Source: Micromonospora parva (GTDB taxonomy: Bacteria; Actinomycetota; Actinomycetes; Mycobacteriales; Micromonosporaceae). From it: DNA of 64,000 bases. The position numbers were made by a program, and so were the translations under genes. The notes beneath the pieces were generated by a model that did not search any database, was not told the DNA's origin, and worked only from the letters and a program-made list of their open reading frames with translations. The DNA lies in the NCBI RefSeq assembly GCF_000718515.1, contig NZ_JNZS01000004.1, positions 248,001 through 312,000 on the forward strand, written 5' to 3'. Positions 50,942 through 63,178 of the stretch are shown piece by piece (the stretch's first letter is position 1; each line of letters starts with the position of its first letter).

Positions 50942-52336
50942 CTATGACCGGCCGAGTGCGACAGCGAGTCGGCGGACCGCTTCGTCCATCAACTCCGCCG
51001 GGGCAGCCGCGTACGTGAGGCGCAGGTGGGGCGCTGGAGCCTCGGCTGCGTACCAGGGCCGGCCGGGGAAGACGATGACGCCCGCGGCGGCAGCGGCGGC
51101 GGACAACGCCACGTCGTCAGTGCCGTCGGGAAGCCGGACCCACAGGTGCAGCCCACCGCGCGGAACGCCCTGCGGGGTCAGCGACGGCACGTGCCGCGCC
51201 AGCGCGGACAGCAGCGCCTCGCGCCGGGAGCGCAGCTCGTTTCGCAGGTTACGACGATGCCGGGCCCAGGCAGGTGCGGTGACGAACTCCAACGTGGCCT
51301 GTTGCAGCGGCCCGGCGACGAAGAAGTCGTCGAGCAGCCGGGCAGCCCGCAGTCGGGTGCCAGCCGGACCGCGCGCACCGATCGCGGCGACCCGGAGGCC
51401 GGGTGCGGCGGATTTGGTCAGCGAGCGTAGGTAGATGACGTGCCCGTCCGGGTCGTCGGCGGCCAGTGGCGGCGGCGGGTCGCCGTCGATGGCCAGGTCG
51501 CGGGCGTAGTCGTCCTCGATCAGGAACGCCCCGGCGGCGCGAACCTCGGCCGCGACCGCCGCTCGGCGCTGGACGGCGAGCGTCGCGCCGTGCGGGTTGG
51601 CGTAGAGCGGCTGGCAGTAGAACAGCCGGGCGCCGGTACGGGCGAACGCGACGGCGAGCTGGTCGGGCCGTACGCCATCGACGTCGGCGGGCACGGGCAC
51701 CAGTCGCAGGCCCGCTGCGCGGGCGGCGGCCAGCGCGCCCAGGTAGGTCGGGGACTCCACGAGCAGGGTGTCGCCGGGCGTGGTCAGCGCGCGCAGCGTC
51801 GACGACAGTGCGGCCTGCCCGCCGGGGCAGATCACCATGTCGTCGGGGCGCAGCCCCGTGCCGGCCTCGCGGGTGAACCAGGCGCGCAGATCCCCGCGCC
51901 CCTCGGCCGGTCCGCGCTCCCAGGAGGACGGCTGCCGGGCCGCGCGGGCCAACGCCGCGCCGAGCGGGCCGGCGGGCTGAAGATTCGGCTCCAGATAACC
52001 ACCGGACAGCGGAATCGCACCTGCGGGCGGTAACGCGAGTAACGCCTGCATCTCCTCCTCGCCCGGCCGGCGGGGGCCGAGCGCCACCGTCTGCCACGAC
52101 AGGTCGGGCGCGCTCCGCTGGGCTGGCCGACCGGCCACAAAGGTGCCCCGGCCCGATCGGGTCTCGATCAGGCCCTCCGCAACAAGCTGCCGGATCGCCG
52201 CTGCCACCGTCACCGGGGAGGCGTGGTGGCGGGCGGTCAGCTCGCGTACCGAGGGCAGGCGCGTGCCTGCTGCCGCCGCGTCCACCAGGCTCCGCAGATC
52301 TTGAACAACAGAATCAACAGCGTTACCGTTGCCCAT
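50942..52336 (-). CDS. MocR-family regulator (GntR HTH fused to aminotransferase-like domain)
   Basis: 464 residues from ATG 52336. N-terminal GntR-type winged helix (LPSVRELTARHHASPVTVAAAIRQLVAEGLIETRSGRGTFV, about 27-70), then a fold-type I PLP domain with the Schiff-base Lys in IYLRSLTKSAAPGLRVAAIG and IEDDYARDL before it. Such proteins regulate transcription in response to PLP or amino compounds. It is divergent from an EamA transporter; their start codons overlap. The reading frame stays open far upstream but that part is the antisense of the transporter. Confidence 0.9.
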   Translation of the reverse strand: MGNGNAVDSVVQDLRSLVDAAAAGTRLPSVRELTARHHASPVTVAAAIRQLVAEGLIETRSGRGTFVAGRPAQRSAPDLSWQTVALGPRRPGEEEMQALLALPPAGAIPLSGGYLEPNLQPAGPLGAALARAARQPSSWERGPAEGRGDLRAWFTREAGTGLRPDDMVICPGGQAALSSTLRALTTPGDTLLVESPTYLGALAAARAAGLRLVPVPADVDGVRPDQLAVAFARTGARLFYCQPLYANPHGATLAVQRRAAVAAEVRAAGAFLIEDDYARDLAIDGDPPPPLAADDPDGHVIYLRSLTKSAAPGLRVAAIGARGPAGTRLRAARLLDDFFVAGPLQQATLEFVTAPAWARHRRNLRNELRSRREALLSALARHVPSLTPQGVPRGGLHLWVRLPDGTDDVALSAAAAAAGVIVFPGRPWYAAEAPAPHLRLTYAAAPAELMDEAVRRLAVALGRS

Positions 52337-52358
52337 GACGGTACAGAGTAGCGCTACT
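52334..52358. promoter_or_regulatory. Overlapping divergent starts and adjacent 12-bp palindrome
   Basis: The ATG of the MocR gene (52336-52334, minus) and that of the transporter (52335-52337, plus) share the sequence CATG. AGTAGCGCTACT, a perfect 12-bp palindrome, follows at 52347-52358 inside the transporter's first codons and is a candidate operator. Confidence 0.45.
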
Positions 52359-53288
52359 GCCCCGGTGACGATAACAGCGGGACGCGGCGCCGGCCTCGCC
52401 CTCGGCGCACTGGGGGTGCTCGCCTTCAGCATGTCGCTGCCGGCCACCCGCCTCGCGGTGCAGGATCTCGACCCGTGGTTCGTCGCCTTCGGCCGGGCGG
52501 TCGGCGCGGCGCTGCTGGCGTACGCGTACCTGCGGTTCACCAGAGCGCCGCGACCCACCCGGGGCCAGTGGCAGCGGCTCTCGATCGTCGCGCTCGGTGT
52601 CGTCGTCGGCTTTCCACTGTTCACGTCGCTCGCGCTCACCACGCAGACCTCCGCGCACGGCGCGGTGGTCATCACGGTGCTGCCCGCCATGACGGCCGTC
52701 TTCGCGGTGCTGCGGTCGAACGAGCGCCCGCCCCCGTTGTTCTGGATCGCCACTGTCGCTGGACTGCTGTCGGTGCTCACGTTCCTCGCCGCCAGCGGCG
52801 CGGTGCACGGCGCCCTCTCCCTCGCCGACCTGTTCCTGCTGGCAGCGGTCGTGCTCTGCGGCCTCGGGTACGCCGAGGGCGGCGCGCTCGCCCGCGAGCT
52901 CGGCGGGGCCCGGACGATCTGCTGGGCGTTGCTGCTCTCCCTGCCTGCCACGGTGCCCATCACGGCCGTGGCGGCCGTCGCCCGTCCCCCACAGGCGGAC
53001 GCCGTCGTCTGGTCGGCGTTCGGTTACCTCACCGTCGTCTCGATGTTCCTCGGCTTCTTCGCCTGGTACGCGGGTCTCGCCCGGGGTGGCATCGCCAAGG
53101 TCGGCCAGATTCAGCTGGCCCAGCCCGTACTGACCCTGATCTGGTCGGCGCTGCTGCTCGGCGAGACCGTCACACCCGCCTCGATCGGGGCGGCGGTGGT
53201 GGTGCTGGCCTGCGTCGTGCTGATCCAGCGAACCCGGGCCAGTGCCCAGGTGACCATGCCCGCGTCGGCGACACAACCCGGTCGCTGA
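52335..53288 (+). CDS. EamA/DMT-family transporter
   Basis: 317 residues from ATG 52335, without a Shine-Dalgarno (possibly leaderless). Ten hydrophobic helices in two EamA repeats: GLALGALGVLAFSMSLPATRLAVQDLDPWFVAFGRAVGAALLAYA in the first, VSMFLGFFAWYAGLARGGIAKVGQIQLAQPVLTLIWSALLLGE in the second. It is an inner-membrane exporter of small metabolites or amino acids. The divergent MocR gene probably controls it. Confidence 0.88.
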   Translation: MTVQSSATAPVTITAGRGAGLALGALGVLAFSMSLPATRLAVQDLDPWFVAFGRAVGAALLAYAYLRFTRAPRPTRGQWQRLSIVALGVVVGFPLFTSLALTTQTSAHGAVVITVLPAMTAVFAVLRSNERPPPLFWIATVAGLLSVLTFLAASGAVHGALSLADLFLLAAVVLCGLGYAEGGALARELGGARTICWALLLSLPATVPITAVAAVARPPQADAVVWSAFGYLTVVSMFLGFFAWYAGLARGGIAKVGQIQLAQPVLTLIWSALLLGETVTPASIGAAVVVLACVVLIQRTRASAQVTMPASATQPGR

Positions 53289-53346
53289 CCGTCACGACGG
53301 CGGATCCGTGCTCCTCGCCGCAGGTCAGCGCCGCCGGCCGGCCCGG

Positions 53347-54324
53347 TCAGACCGGCGCCAGGCCCAACGCGCGCACGTCGACCGCGACCTCACTGCCGTA
53401 CGACTCGACGATGCGGCGCTCGAAAACGTCGGCGTCGACGGTGTATTCCTGCGGGCCCTCGACCTCCAGCACGTGCGCCGCCAGCACGCAGCCCACCTGT
53501 GCCGCCCGTTCGATGGGCAGGTCCGCGGCGAGCGCGGCGAAGAAGCCGGCCCGGAAGCCGTCGCCGACGCCGGTCGGGTCGACGATGGCGCCCACCCGCG
53601 CCGCCGGGACCAGGAACTCGCCGTCGCGCCCGGTGATCCGTACCCCGTTGGCGCCCAGGGTCACGACCCGCACGCCCACCCGGCGCAGGATGTCGTCCTC
53701 GCTCAGGCCGGTCTTCGACTCCAGCAGCGCCGCCTCGTACTCGTTCGTCAACAGATAGCGCGCACCGGTGATCATCGCCTCGATGTCGGCCGACGGCATC
53801 CGGGCCAGCTGCTGCGACGGGTCGGCGGCGAAGGGCAGGCCCAGTCGGCGGCAGGCGGCGGCACGGGCGAGCATGGTGTCCGGATTCTCCGCGGCGACGA
53901 TGACGAGCCGGAGGCCGCCGGCCCGGGTGGCGACACCGTCGAGGCTGATCCGGTCGGGCTCGCCCATCGCACCCGGATAGAACGACGCGATCTGGCAGAG
54001 GTCGGTGTCGGTGGTGCAGATGAACCGCGCGGTGTGTGCGATGGAGCTGACCTGCACCTCCGAGCAGTCGACCCCGTTGCGCTCCAGCCAGCTGCGGTAG
54101 TCGCCGAAGTCGCCACCGACCGCGCCGAGCAGCACCGGCCGGTGCCCGAGTTGAGCCAGCCCGAAGGCGATGTTGGCAGCGACACCGCCGCGACGGACGA
54201 CGAGGTCGTCGACGAGGAACGAGAGCGAGACGGTGTCGAGGCTGCCGGCGACGAGTTGCTCGGCGAACCGCCCCGGGAAGCGCATCAGATGGTCGGTCGC
54301 GATCGAACCGGATACGGCGATCAT
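53347..54324 (-). CDS. PfkB-family sugar/adenosine kinase
   Basis: 325 residues from ATG 54324. N-terminal PfkB signature region GGVAANIAFGLAQLGHRPVLLGAVGGDFGDY and the C-terminal signature DPTGVGDGFRAGFFAALAADLPIERAAQVG, with the catalytic Asp in GVGDGF. It lies 14 bp downstream of S-adenosylhomocysteinase, which releases adenosine. Adenosine kinase in the methyl cycle is therefore the likely role; a ribokinase-like sugar kinase is the alternative. Confidence 0.88.
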   Translation of the reverse strand: MIAVSGSIATDHLMRFPGRFAEQLVAGSLDTVSLSFLVDDLVVRRGGVAANIAFGLAQLGHRPVLLGAVGGDFGDYRSWLERNGVDCSEVQVSSIAHTARFICTTDTDLCQIASFYPGAMGEPDRISLDGVATRAGGLRLVIVAAENPDTMLARAAACRRLGLPFAADPSQQLARMPSADIEAMITGARYLLTNEYEAALLESKTGLSEDDILRRVGVRVVTLGANGVRITGRDGEFLVPAARVGAIVDPTGVGDGFRAGFFAALAADLPIERAAQVGCVLAAHVLEVEGPQEYTVDADVFERRIVESYGSEVAVDVRALGLAPV

Positions 54325-54338
54325 GCGGACGGGCCCTC

Positions 54339-55784
54339 TCAGTAGCGGTAGTGGTCGGGCTTGTAGGGCCCCTCGACCGGGACACCGAGGTAGTTGGCTT
54401 GTTCCTTGGTCAGCTCGGTGAGGCGCACACCCAACGCGGCGAGGTGGAGTCGGGCGACCTTCTCGTCCAGGTGCTTGGGGAGGGTGTGGACACCGACCGG
54501 GTACTGGTCGGTGCGGGTGAACAGCTCGATCTGCGCGATGGTCTGGTTGGCGAAGCTGTTCGACATCACGAAGCTCGGATGTCCGGTGGCGTTGCCGAGG
54601 TTCAACAGCCGCCCCTCGGACAACACAATGATCGAGTGGCCGTCCGCGAACCGCCACTCGTCCACCTGCGGCTTCACCGTGATCCGCTCGACGTCCCCGC
54701 GTTTCGCGAGACCGGCCATGTCGATCTCGTTGTCGAAGTGACCGATGTTCCCCACTATCGCCTGGTGCTTCATGCGGGCCATGTGCTCGTTGGTGATCAC
54801 ACTGAAGCAGCCCGTCGCGGTCACGAAGATGTCAGCGGTCTCGACAACGTCATCGATGGTCGCGACCTGGTAGCCGTCCATCGCCGCCTGCAGGGCGCAG
54901 ATCGGGTCCACCTCGGTCACGATGACCCGCGCGCCCTGACCGCGCAGACTCTCGGCGCAGCCCTTGCCAACGTCGCCGTAACCGAACACGACGGCGACCT
55001 TCCCGCCGATCAGCACATCGGTGGCCCGGTTGATGCCGTCGATGAGCGAGTGCCGGCAGCCGTACTTGTTGTCGAACTTGCTCTTGGTCACCGAGTCGTT
55101 GACGTTGATCGCCGGGAACAGCAGGTTCCCCGCCTGCTGCATCTCGTACAGCCGGTGCACACCGGTGGTGGTCTCCTCGGTCACGCCCCTGATCCCGGCG
55201 GCGACCCGCGTCCAGCGACGGTTGTCCTCCCGCAGCGACCGGGTCAACACACCGAGGATGACCTCGTACTCCTCGGAGTCCGCGCTCTCCGGCGACGGCA
55301 CCGCCCCGATCGCCTCGAACTCGGCACCCTTGTGCACCAGCAACGTGGCGTCACCACCGTCGTCGAGGATCATGTTCGGGCCCTGCCCGTCCGGCCAGAG
55401 CAGCACCTGCTGGGTGCACCACCAGTACTCGTCGAGGGTCTCGCCCTTCCACGCGTAGACCGGGACGCCCGCCGGGGCGTCCGGGGTGCCGGCCGGACCG
55501 ACCACGATCGCTGCCGCCGCGTGGTCCTGGGTCGAGAAGATGTTGCAGGAAGCCCACCTGACCTGCGCGCCGAGCGCCACCAGCGTCTCGATCAGCACCG
55601 CCGTCTGAATCGTCATGTGCAGCGAGCCGGTGATCCGCGCACCCTTCAGCGGCCGCCGCGAGGCGAACTCCCTCCGGATCGACATCAACCCCGGCATCTC
55701 GTGCTCGGCCAGCTCGATCTCCTTACGCCCGAAGGCCGCCAACGACAGGTCCGCCACCTTGAAATCGCTGAAGTTGCCAGTCAT
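54339..55784 (-). CDS. ahcY: S-adenosylhomocysteinase
   Basis: 481 residues from ATG 55784 (GGGGGAGGG upstream). SAH-binding and catalytic parts: [59 protein letters not shown] (Lys/Asp/Cys active-site cluster), the NAD-binding loop [27 protein letters not shown], and the C-terminal KPDHYRY. It splits S-adenosylhomocysteine into homocysteine and adenosine. It forms an operon with the PfkB kinase. No SAH riboswitch was recognised in its 105-bp leader. Confidence 0.97.
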   Translation of the reverse strand: MTGNFSDFKVADLSLAAFGRKEIELAEHEMPGLMSIRREFASRRPLKGARITGSLHMTIQTAVLIETLVALGAQVRWASCNIFSTQDHAAAAIVVGPAGTPDAPAGVPVYAWKGETLDEYWWCTQQVLLWPDGQGPNMILDDGGDATLLVHKGAEFEAIGAVPSPESADSEEYEVILGVLTRSLREDNRRWTRVAAGIRGVTEETTTGVHRLYEMQQAGNLLFPAINVNDSVTKSKFDNKYGCRHSLIDGINRATDVLIGGKVAVVFGYGDVGKGCAESLRGQGARVIVTEVDPICALQAAMDGYQVATIDDVVETADIFVTATGCFSVITNEHMARMKHQAIVGNIGHFDNEIDMAGLAKRGDVERITVKPQVDEWRFADGHSIIVLSEGRLLNLGNATGHPSFVMSNSFANQTIAQIELFTRTDQYPVGVHTLPKHLDEKVARLHLAALGVRLTELTKEQANYLGVPVEGPYKPDHYRY

Positions 55785-55842
55785 GCCCGCACCCTCCCCC
55801 AGCGGCGTCGAGGACCGTTGGAGTCCGGTTCAACGGTGCTCA

Positions 55843-55882
55843 TGCGCCGCACCCGGGCCGCCTGGAGCCTGGGTGCGGCGCA
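55843..55882 (-). terminator. Hairpin between peroxidase gene and ahcY
   Basis: TGCGCCGCACCC / GGGTGCGGCGCA, perfect 12-bp arms with a 16-nt loop, just past the minus-strand peroxidase stop (55890) and upstream of the ahcY start. Confidence 0.65.
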
Positions 55883-55889
55883 GGAGCTG

Positions 55890-57425
55890 TCAGGAGTTGC
55901 GGCTGGCCGGGTCGACCCGGGCGTACGTGAGCAGGTCCGCCATCGTGAACTGGCCGGAGAAGCGGGCGGGCAGGGTCGGGCGCCAGCTGGGCTGCACGGT
56001 CAGGTAGCTCGCCGGGTCGAGTTGGGCGACGCCGATGAGCACCTCCGCCACGATCCGCCCACCCACCGCGCCCAACGAACCGCCGCCGGCCTGGAGCTGC
56101 GCCTCCTTGAGGATGTAGTAGAAGAGCGGGGTGTTGGCGTCCAGGCCGAGGCCGTACCCACTGAGCTCGGGGAAGTTGAAGCTGCCGAGCGCGGGCGCCC
56201 CGATGTGCGCGGCGATCCGCTGGCCCGACGGGATGCCGAAGGTCAACTGCCGGAGCAGGTCGCGGCCGAGCAGGTTGGCAGACGGCGAGCCGGACGGCGG
56301 CGGTGGCAGCGGGAAACCGAACAGCGGTGTCGAGTTGCGCACGTCGATCCACTTGCTCCAGCGCACCTGGCCGTCGAAGAACTGGAACCAGAACTGGTAG
56401 TCGAGGTAGCGGCGGGCGGCCCGCTTCCCGCCGCGCAGGTCGGCCGGGTCGGCGCCGCCCAGCGCCGAGTCGAAGAGCATGGCGTAGAACTCGTCGCCGC
56501 CGTTGCCGGTGCGGTTGACCAGGTAGGCCGGTCGTGGCTGGCTGTGGCCGAAGCGGAACGCCGCCGCGGTGAACTCGACCGGGATGAATGTCGCGTTCGG
56601 CTCCGGCCGGTAGAAGCGCCGGCCTCCGCTGAGCACCGTGGAGACGGTGCCCGGGCCGGCGATCAGCGGGAGGAACTCGTTGAGCACGATCCACTGGTAG
56701 TGCCAGGTGACGAGCCTGCGGGCGGCGGCGAAGACCTGCGACTCCGCTGTGCCCTGGGCGCGCACCAGGTCGACCACCCGGTTGTGGAAGAGGATGAACG
56801 CGGCAGTGATCTGCGCGATCGGCAGGTTCTCGTCGTTGCGGGGGTCGAAGACGATCGCCTTACCGCTGGAGTTGCGCGGCAGGTCCTCGAAGCGCCCGCC
56901 CGACTCGATCCTGAGTTTGGCGGGGTCGGATGAGGTGTACAGCTCCGGGTTCCCGGTCGGTCCGGCACCGTAGAGCGAGTCGAGGTCGAGGGCCGGCGTC
57001 CGGGGATTGGGCACCGTGGTCGGGTCGACCGGCGTGCCCAGCGGCGCCGTCGTCTCGAAGGCCAGGTCGTGGTCGACGAACTGCCCGAAGTACGTCATGC
57101 CCTGCGGGACCGAGAAGTTGTCGGGGTTGTTGATGCTGTGTTGCTGCAGGTCGGAGAGGGCCTCGGCGCCGACACCGAGCGGGTCGCGGGCGTCCATCGG
57201 GCCACCGACGCGGGACAGGTCGATCAGCGCGTTCCGCATCTGGGTCGTCGCCGACCCGAACGCCGGTAACGACGGGAACATCCGACCGAACCGGTTGGAG
57301 AACGCGGCCGCCGCCGGCGCCGCGTCGAGCAGGACTCCCCCGGTGCCGGCGAGGAGCGCGCCCGCGCCGACTCCGGCCAATAGTCGCCGTCGGCTGACAC
57401 CTGGAGAAGCGTTGCCAATTGCCAT
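55890..57425 (-). CDS. Tat-exported animal-type heme peroxidase
   Basis: 511 residues from ATG 57425. Twin-arginine signal SRRRLLAGVGAGALLAGTGGVLLDAAPAAAA. The peroxidase-cyclooxygenase fold is shown by the distal His in YFGQFVDHDLAFE, ITAAFILFHNRVVDLVRAQG, and the proximal His in AAAFRFGHSQPRPAYL. Extracellular oxidation of phenolics or halides is possible; the substrate is unknown. It is separated by hairpins from ahcY and by 82 bp from the polyketide operon upstream, so it may or may not belong to it. Confidence 0.9.
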   Translation of the reverse strand: MAIGNASPGVSRRRLLAGVGAGALLAGTGGVLLDAAPAAAAFSNRFGRMFPSLPAFGSATTQMRNALIDLSRVGGPMDARDPLGVGAEALSDLQQHSINNPDNFSVPQGMTYFGQFVDHDLAFETTAPLGTPVDPTTVPNPRTPALDLDSLYGAGPTGNPELYTSSDPAKLRIESGGRFEDLPRNSSGKAIVFDPRNDENLPIAQITAAFILFHNRVVDLVRAQGTAESQVFAAARRLVTWHYQWIVLNEFLPLIAGPGTVSTVLSGGRRFYRPEPNATFIPVEFTAAAFRFGHSQPRPAYLVNRTGNGGDEFYAMLFDSALGGADPADLRGGKRAARRYLDYQFWFQFFDGQVRWSKWIDVRNSTPLFGFPLPPPPSGSPSANLLGRDLLRQLTFGIPSGQRIAAHIGAPALGSFNFPELSGYGLGLDANTPLFYYILKEAQLQAGGGSLGAVGGRIVAEVLIGVAQLDPASYLTVQPSWRPTLPARFSGQFTMADLLTYARVDPASRNS

Positions 57426-57507
57426 GTCGGCCACCTTCCGTCCGCGGGCGCCCGCGTGGACGCACGGGCGGTAAACCCGCGAACCGGCAGCAGTGTGAAC
57501 CCTCCCC

Positions 57508-58893
57508 TTAGTGGCGCTCTGGAGCTTCGGTGGTGTCCGGCTGGAGACCGGTGAGCATGGTGTCGACAAGCGAGGTGTCGTGTTTGGCGGCGCGGAACAG
57601 CGGATGGTCGAGCGTCGATCGGAGGAAGTCGCGGGTGGTGGCCACACCTGGCCCTTCGACGGCGCACTCGTCGAGGGCGCGGGCCATCCGGGCCAGGGCC
57701 TGGGTGCGGTCGGGCGCCCAGACGACCACCTTCGCGAGGAGCGAGTCGTAGTCGGCCGGAACCCGGTAGCCGGCGTACCCGTGCGTGTCGACCCGGACGA
57801 ACGGGCCGGCGGGCAGGTCGAAGCGGGTCAGCTCACCCGGTGTCGGTACGAAGCCGCGCGCCGGGTCCTCGACGTTGAGGCGACACTCGATCGCGGTACC
57901 GCGCGGCGTCACGTCAGCCTGGGTCAGTGCGAGCCGTTCGCCGCCCGCGACGAGGATCTGTTGCCGCACCAGGTCGACGCCGGTCACCAACTCGGAGACC
58001 GGGTGTTCGACCTGCAGGCGGCAGTTGACCTCCATGAGGTGGAAGTCGTCCCCGCCGCCGACCAGGAACTCGAAGGTGCCCGCGCCCACGTAGCCGACGC
58101 CGAGCGCGCCGGTGACCGCGGCGGCGGTCATCCGGTCGACAAGGTGTTGCGGCAACCCGGGCGCGGGTGACTCCTCGATCAGTTTCTGGTGACGCCGCTG
58201 CACCGAGCAGTCGCGCTCGCCGAGGTGGACGCCGTTGCCGTAACGGTCGGTGAGCACCTGCACCTCGACGTGGCGCGCCGATTCGAGGTAACGCTCGATG
58301 TAGACCCGGTTGTCGCCGAAGAGCAGCTGCGCCTCGGCCCGCGCGGTGGCGAACTCGCCCAGGAACGAGGCCGGGTCGCGGACCACCCGAACGCCCCGGC
58401 CGCCACCACCGGCGACCGCCTTGATGATCAGCGGAAAGCCGATCTCCTCCGCCACCGCGCGGGCGTGGGCCGCCGACTCGACGGCGTCGGTGGTGCCGGG
58501 AAGCACCGGCAGGCCGAGGCCCGCCATGATGCCCCGCGTCCGGGCCTTGTCGCCCAGCGCGGCCATCACGGCGGGCGGCGGCCCGATGAACGTGATCCCG
58601 TCGGCCGCACAGATCTCGGCGAAGTCCGGGTCCTCGGAGAGGAAGCCGTAACCCGGGTGGATCGCGTCGGCCCCCGTGCGACGGGCCGCCTCGATGATGG
58701 CCGGGGCGCTCAGGTAGCTGCGCCGGCTCGGGCCCGGCCCGATCTGGACGGCCTCGTCCGCCAACCGCACCACCGCCGAGTCGCGGTCGACTGTCGAGTA
58801 GACAGCAACTGTCCGCAGCCCCATCTCCCGGCAGGTCCGCGCGATGCGGACCGCGATCTCGCCCCGGTTGGCGATCAGCACCGACTCGAACAC
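57508..58893 (-). CDS. accC: Acetyl-CoA carboxylase, biotin carboxylase subunit
   Basis: 461 residues: start MFESVLIANRGEIAVRIARTCREMG, ATP-grasp glycine loop IIKAVAGGGGRGVRVV, EVQVLTDRYGNGVHLGERDCSVQRRHQKLIEESPAP and FMEVN-like FHLMEVNCRLQVEHPVSE. It carboxylates the biotin of the adjacent BCCP. The location at the end of a type II polyketide operon (accDA, accB, accC) indicates a dedicated malonyl-CoA supply, as seen in several aromatic polyketide clusters. Confidence 0.95.
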   Translation of the reverse strand: MFESVLIANRGEIAVRIARTCREMGLRTVAVYSTVDRDSAVVRLADEAVQIGPGPSRRSYLSAPAIIEAARRTGADAIHPGYGFLSEDPDFAEICAADGITFIGPPPAVMAALGDKARTRGIMAGLGLPVLPGTTDAVESAAHARAVAEEIGFPLIIKAVAGGGGRGVRVVRDPASFLGEFATARAEAQLLFGDNRVYIERYLESARHVEVQVLTDRYGNGVHLGERDCSVQRRHQKLIEESPAPGLPQHLVDRMTAAAVTGALGVGYVGAGTFEFLVGGGDDFHLMEVNCRLQVEHPVSELVTGVDLVRQQILVAGGERLALTQADVTPRGTAIECRLNVEDPARGFVPTPGELTRFDLPAGPFVRVDTHGYAGYRVPADYDSLLAKVVVWAPDRTQALARMARALDECAVEGPGVATTRDFLRSTLDHPLFRAAKHDTSLVDTMLTGLQPDTTEAPERH

Positions 58894-58895
58894 CG

Positions 58896-59319
58896 TCAGT
58901 CCTCCGACACAGCTAAGGCGATCAGCCGCTCGCCGTACTCGACCGGAGTCGCGTTGGGCACCAGTACCTTCACGACCTCGCCCGCACGGTCGGCCTCAAC
59001 CGGGATCATCATCTTCATCGCTTCCAGGATCGCGACCTGCTGGCCGGCCACGACCTGGTCGCCCTCCCGAACGAACGGGTCGGCGCCGGGCGACGGCGCG
59101 AGGTAGAGCGTCGCGACCATCGGCGCGCACACGTAGTGCAGCCCGGCGTCGGCCTCCACCGGCGGGGCCGCCGGGGCTGCCGCCACCACAGCCGCGCCGT
59201 CTGGCCACTCCACCTCGACCACCAGGTCGCCGTGCTGGAGTCGGGCGCGACGGACCGGGCCTGGCGTCGATCCGATCAGCCGCGCGAGGCTGCGGACCGC
59301 GGCGTCCAGCGGGTCGGCG

Positions 59320-59333
<14 letters not shown>
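58896..59333 (-). CDS. accB: Biotin carboxyl carrier protein
   Basis: 145 residues. An Ala/Pro-rich middle precedes the biotinyl domain, with the biotin-attachment motif [15 protein letters not shown] (Lys of MKM) near residue 110 and [17 protein letters not shown]. It overlaps the end of the carboxyltransferase gene by 14 bp and is 2 bp from accC. It carries CO2 between the two catalytic subunits. Confidence 0.95.
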
Positions 59334-61706
<2,373 letters not shown>

Positions 61707-61710
<4 letters not shown>

Positions 61711-62174
61711 GAGTTTCCTCCCGTCGGTCGCTGCCACCCGTCGCGGACGCCGCCGACCTGCGGCACCGGCGACTCGGGGTGCGGGACCTCCTCGGTGTCG
61801 ACGTGGCCCAGTTCGGGGCGGGGTGCGAGCGGACTGATCTGGAACACGATCAGCGCGGTCTCACCACCGGCATTGACGATGCGGTGCCGCTGGCCGCGAC
61901 GGACCATGAGAGCTTCGTCGGCCGCGAGCTTGACCTCCGTGCCGTCGACACGGATCACGACCTCGCCGCGCACCAGATAACAGAACTTGTCCGAGTACGG
62001 GTTGTACTGCTCCGCCAGGAACTCGCCCGGCTCCAGCCGGACCGTGCCCATGAAGCCCTCCGTCGCGTCGACGGTCTTCGGGCTGAGCAGGATCCGCACC
62101 TCGCCGCCGATCCGGTTGATGCCGGGCACGTCGGTGGCGGCGACCTTCACTACCGGTTGCCGATGCATGGTCAT
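61707..62174 (-). CDS. Cupin-domain polyketide cyclase/monooxygenase accessory protein
   Basis: 155 residues, ATG 62174 overlapping the methyltransferase stop. Single cupin barrel: GTVRLEPGEFLAEQYNPYSDKFCYLVRGEVVIRVDGTEVKLAADEALMVRRGQRHRIVN. The usual first cupin His motif is largely replaced (EQYNPYSDK), so metal binding is doubtful. Similar cupins occur in spore-pigment (whiE) and pentangular polyphenol clusters and take part in late ring closure or oxidation. Confidence 0.88.
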
Positions 62175-63178
62175 CCCTTCTCTGCGACGAGCACGCGGAA
62201 CGGCAGGTCCGTCGGGTGGACGGTGGCCGGGCCGAAGCCCGCCGCGGCGAGGGCCCGGTTGTAGGCGGCGACGGAGTGCGACTCCCCCTCGAAGGTCCAG
62301 ACCAACATCAGCACCGAGAAGAGGTACGGCGCCGGGTCCAGCGCCGGCGACTCGTCGCCGGTGGTGAAGCCGACGATGACCAGCCGGCCACCCTGCTTGA
62401 CCACGGAACCGAGCCGTTTCACCAGCTCGTGCACCCGCTCCTCGGAGAAGTGGTGGGTGACGTTGGTGAGCAGCGCGACGTCGTAGGGGCCACCGAGATC
62501 GGTGGTGAACATGTCACCGGGCAGGAACGACGCCCGGTCGCGTACGCCGAGCCGCTCGGCGTGCTTCTCGGTCACGGCGAGCACGTTGGGCCAGTCCAAC
62601 GAGGTCACCGTCGCCTGCGGGTTGTGCTGCGCGAGCGTGTAACCGTAGACGCCGTGGCCGCAGGCGACGTCGAGGATGTCGAGCTCGGCGCGCTCCTTCG
62701 CCCACGGCGCGAGCGCCTCGGCCATCACCTCGGCGGTCGGCTGGGCGACCTTCGTCGCATACGCGGCGAAGTCCTCCCAGTAGCTGTACTCCGGGGTTTC
62801 GGCGTGCACGTCCAGGACGGTGCCGCCCTCCCGTACGGCGGCGCTGAGGTCGCGCAGCGCGTCCCACTCCCAGTCGCTCGACATCACCTTGACCATCCCG
62901 CCCAGGTAGTCGGGACGGGTGCTGACCAGGTGGTCGGCGGCCGCCGGGGTGAGCGAGAAGTGCTCGCCGGTCCGGTCGGTGAGGCGGATCGCGGTGAGCG
63001 CGTCGAGCAGGATGCGCGCGCCGCGCGGGTGGATGCCGAGCTTCGGGGCGAGCCCACCGGCCGTCGCCGGGCCCGCGGCCAGGGCGTCGAAGACGCCCAG
63101 CTCGACGCCGGTACGCAGCAGGCTCGTCTTCTTGTATGCCTGCATCATGTCGTTGATGTCGCGGCGGGTCAGCGTCAC
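62171..63178 (-). CDS. SAM-dependent O-methyltransferase (acetylserotonin OMT-like)
   Basis: 335 residues. N-terminal dimerisation/wHTH domain (YKKTSLLRTGVELGVFDALAAGPATAGGLAPKLGIHPRGARILLDAL), then the Rossmann core with SAM motif LDILDVACGHGVYGYTLAQHNP and catalytic-region LTNVTHHFSEE. The first SAM motif reads DVACGHG instead of DVGGGxG. It would methylate a phenolic hydroxyl of the aromatic polyketide. Confidence 0.9.
   Translation of the reverse strand: MTLTRRDINDMMQAYKKTSLLRTGVELGVFDALAAGPATAGGLAPKLGIHPRGARILLDALTAIRLTDRTGEHFSLTPAAADHLVSTRPDYLGGMVKVMSSDWEWDALRDLSAAVREGGTVLDVHAETPEYSYWEDFAAYATKVAQPTAEVMAEALAPWAKERAELDILDVACGHGVYGYTLAQHNPQATVTSLDWPNVLAVTEKHAERLGVRDRASFLPGDMFTTDLGGPYDVALLTNVTHHFSEERVHELVKRLGSVVKQGGRLVIVGFTTGDESPALDPAPYLFSVLMLVWTFEGESHSVAAYNRALAAAGFGPATVHPTDLPFRVLVAEKG

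Noticed and set aside
55785..55889. SAH riboswitch upstream of ahcY
   Set aside because: The leader is short and shows only the terminator hairpin of the upstream peroxidase gene; no riboswitch core was recognised.
54351..56933. An 860-codon open frame on the plus strand
   Set aside because: It is the antisense of ahcY and the peroxidase gene, which have clear family motifs; its translation is Arg/Gly/His/Val-rich and matches nothing, a common artefact of high-GC coding DNA.
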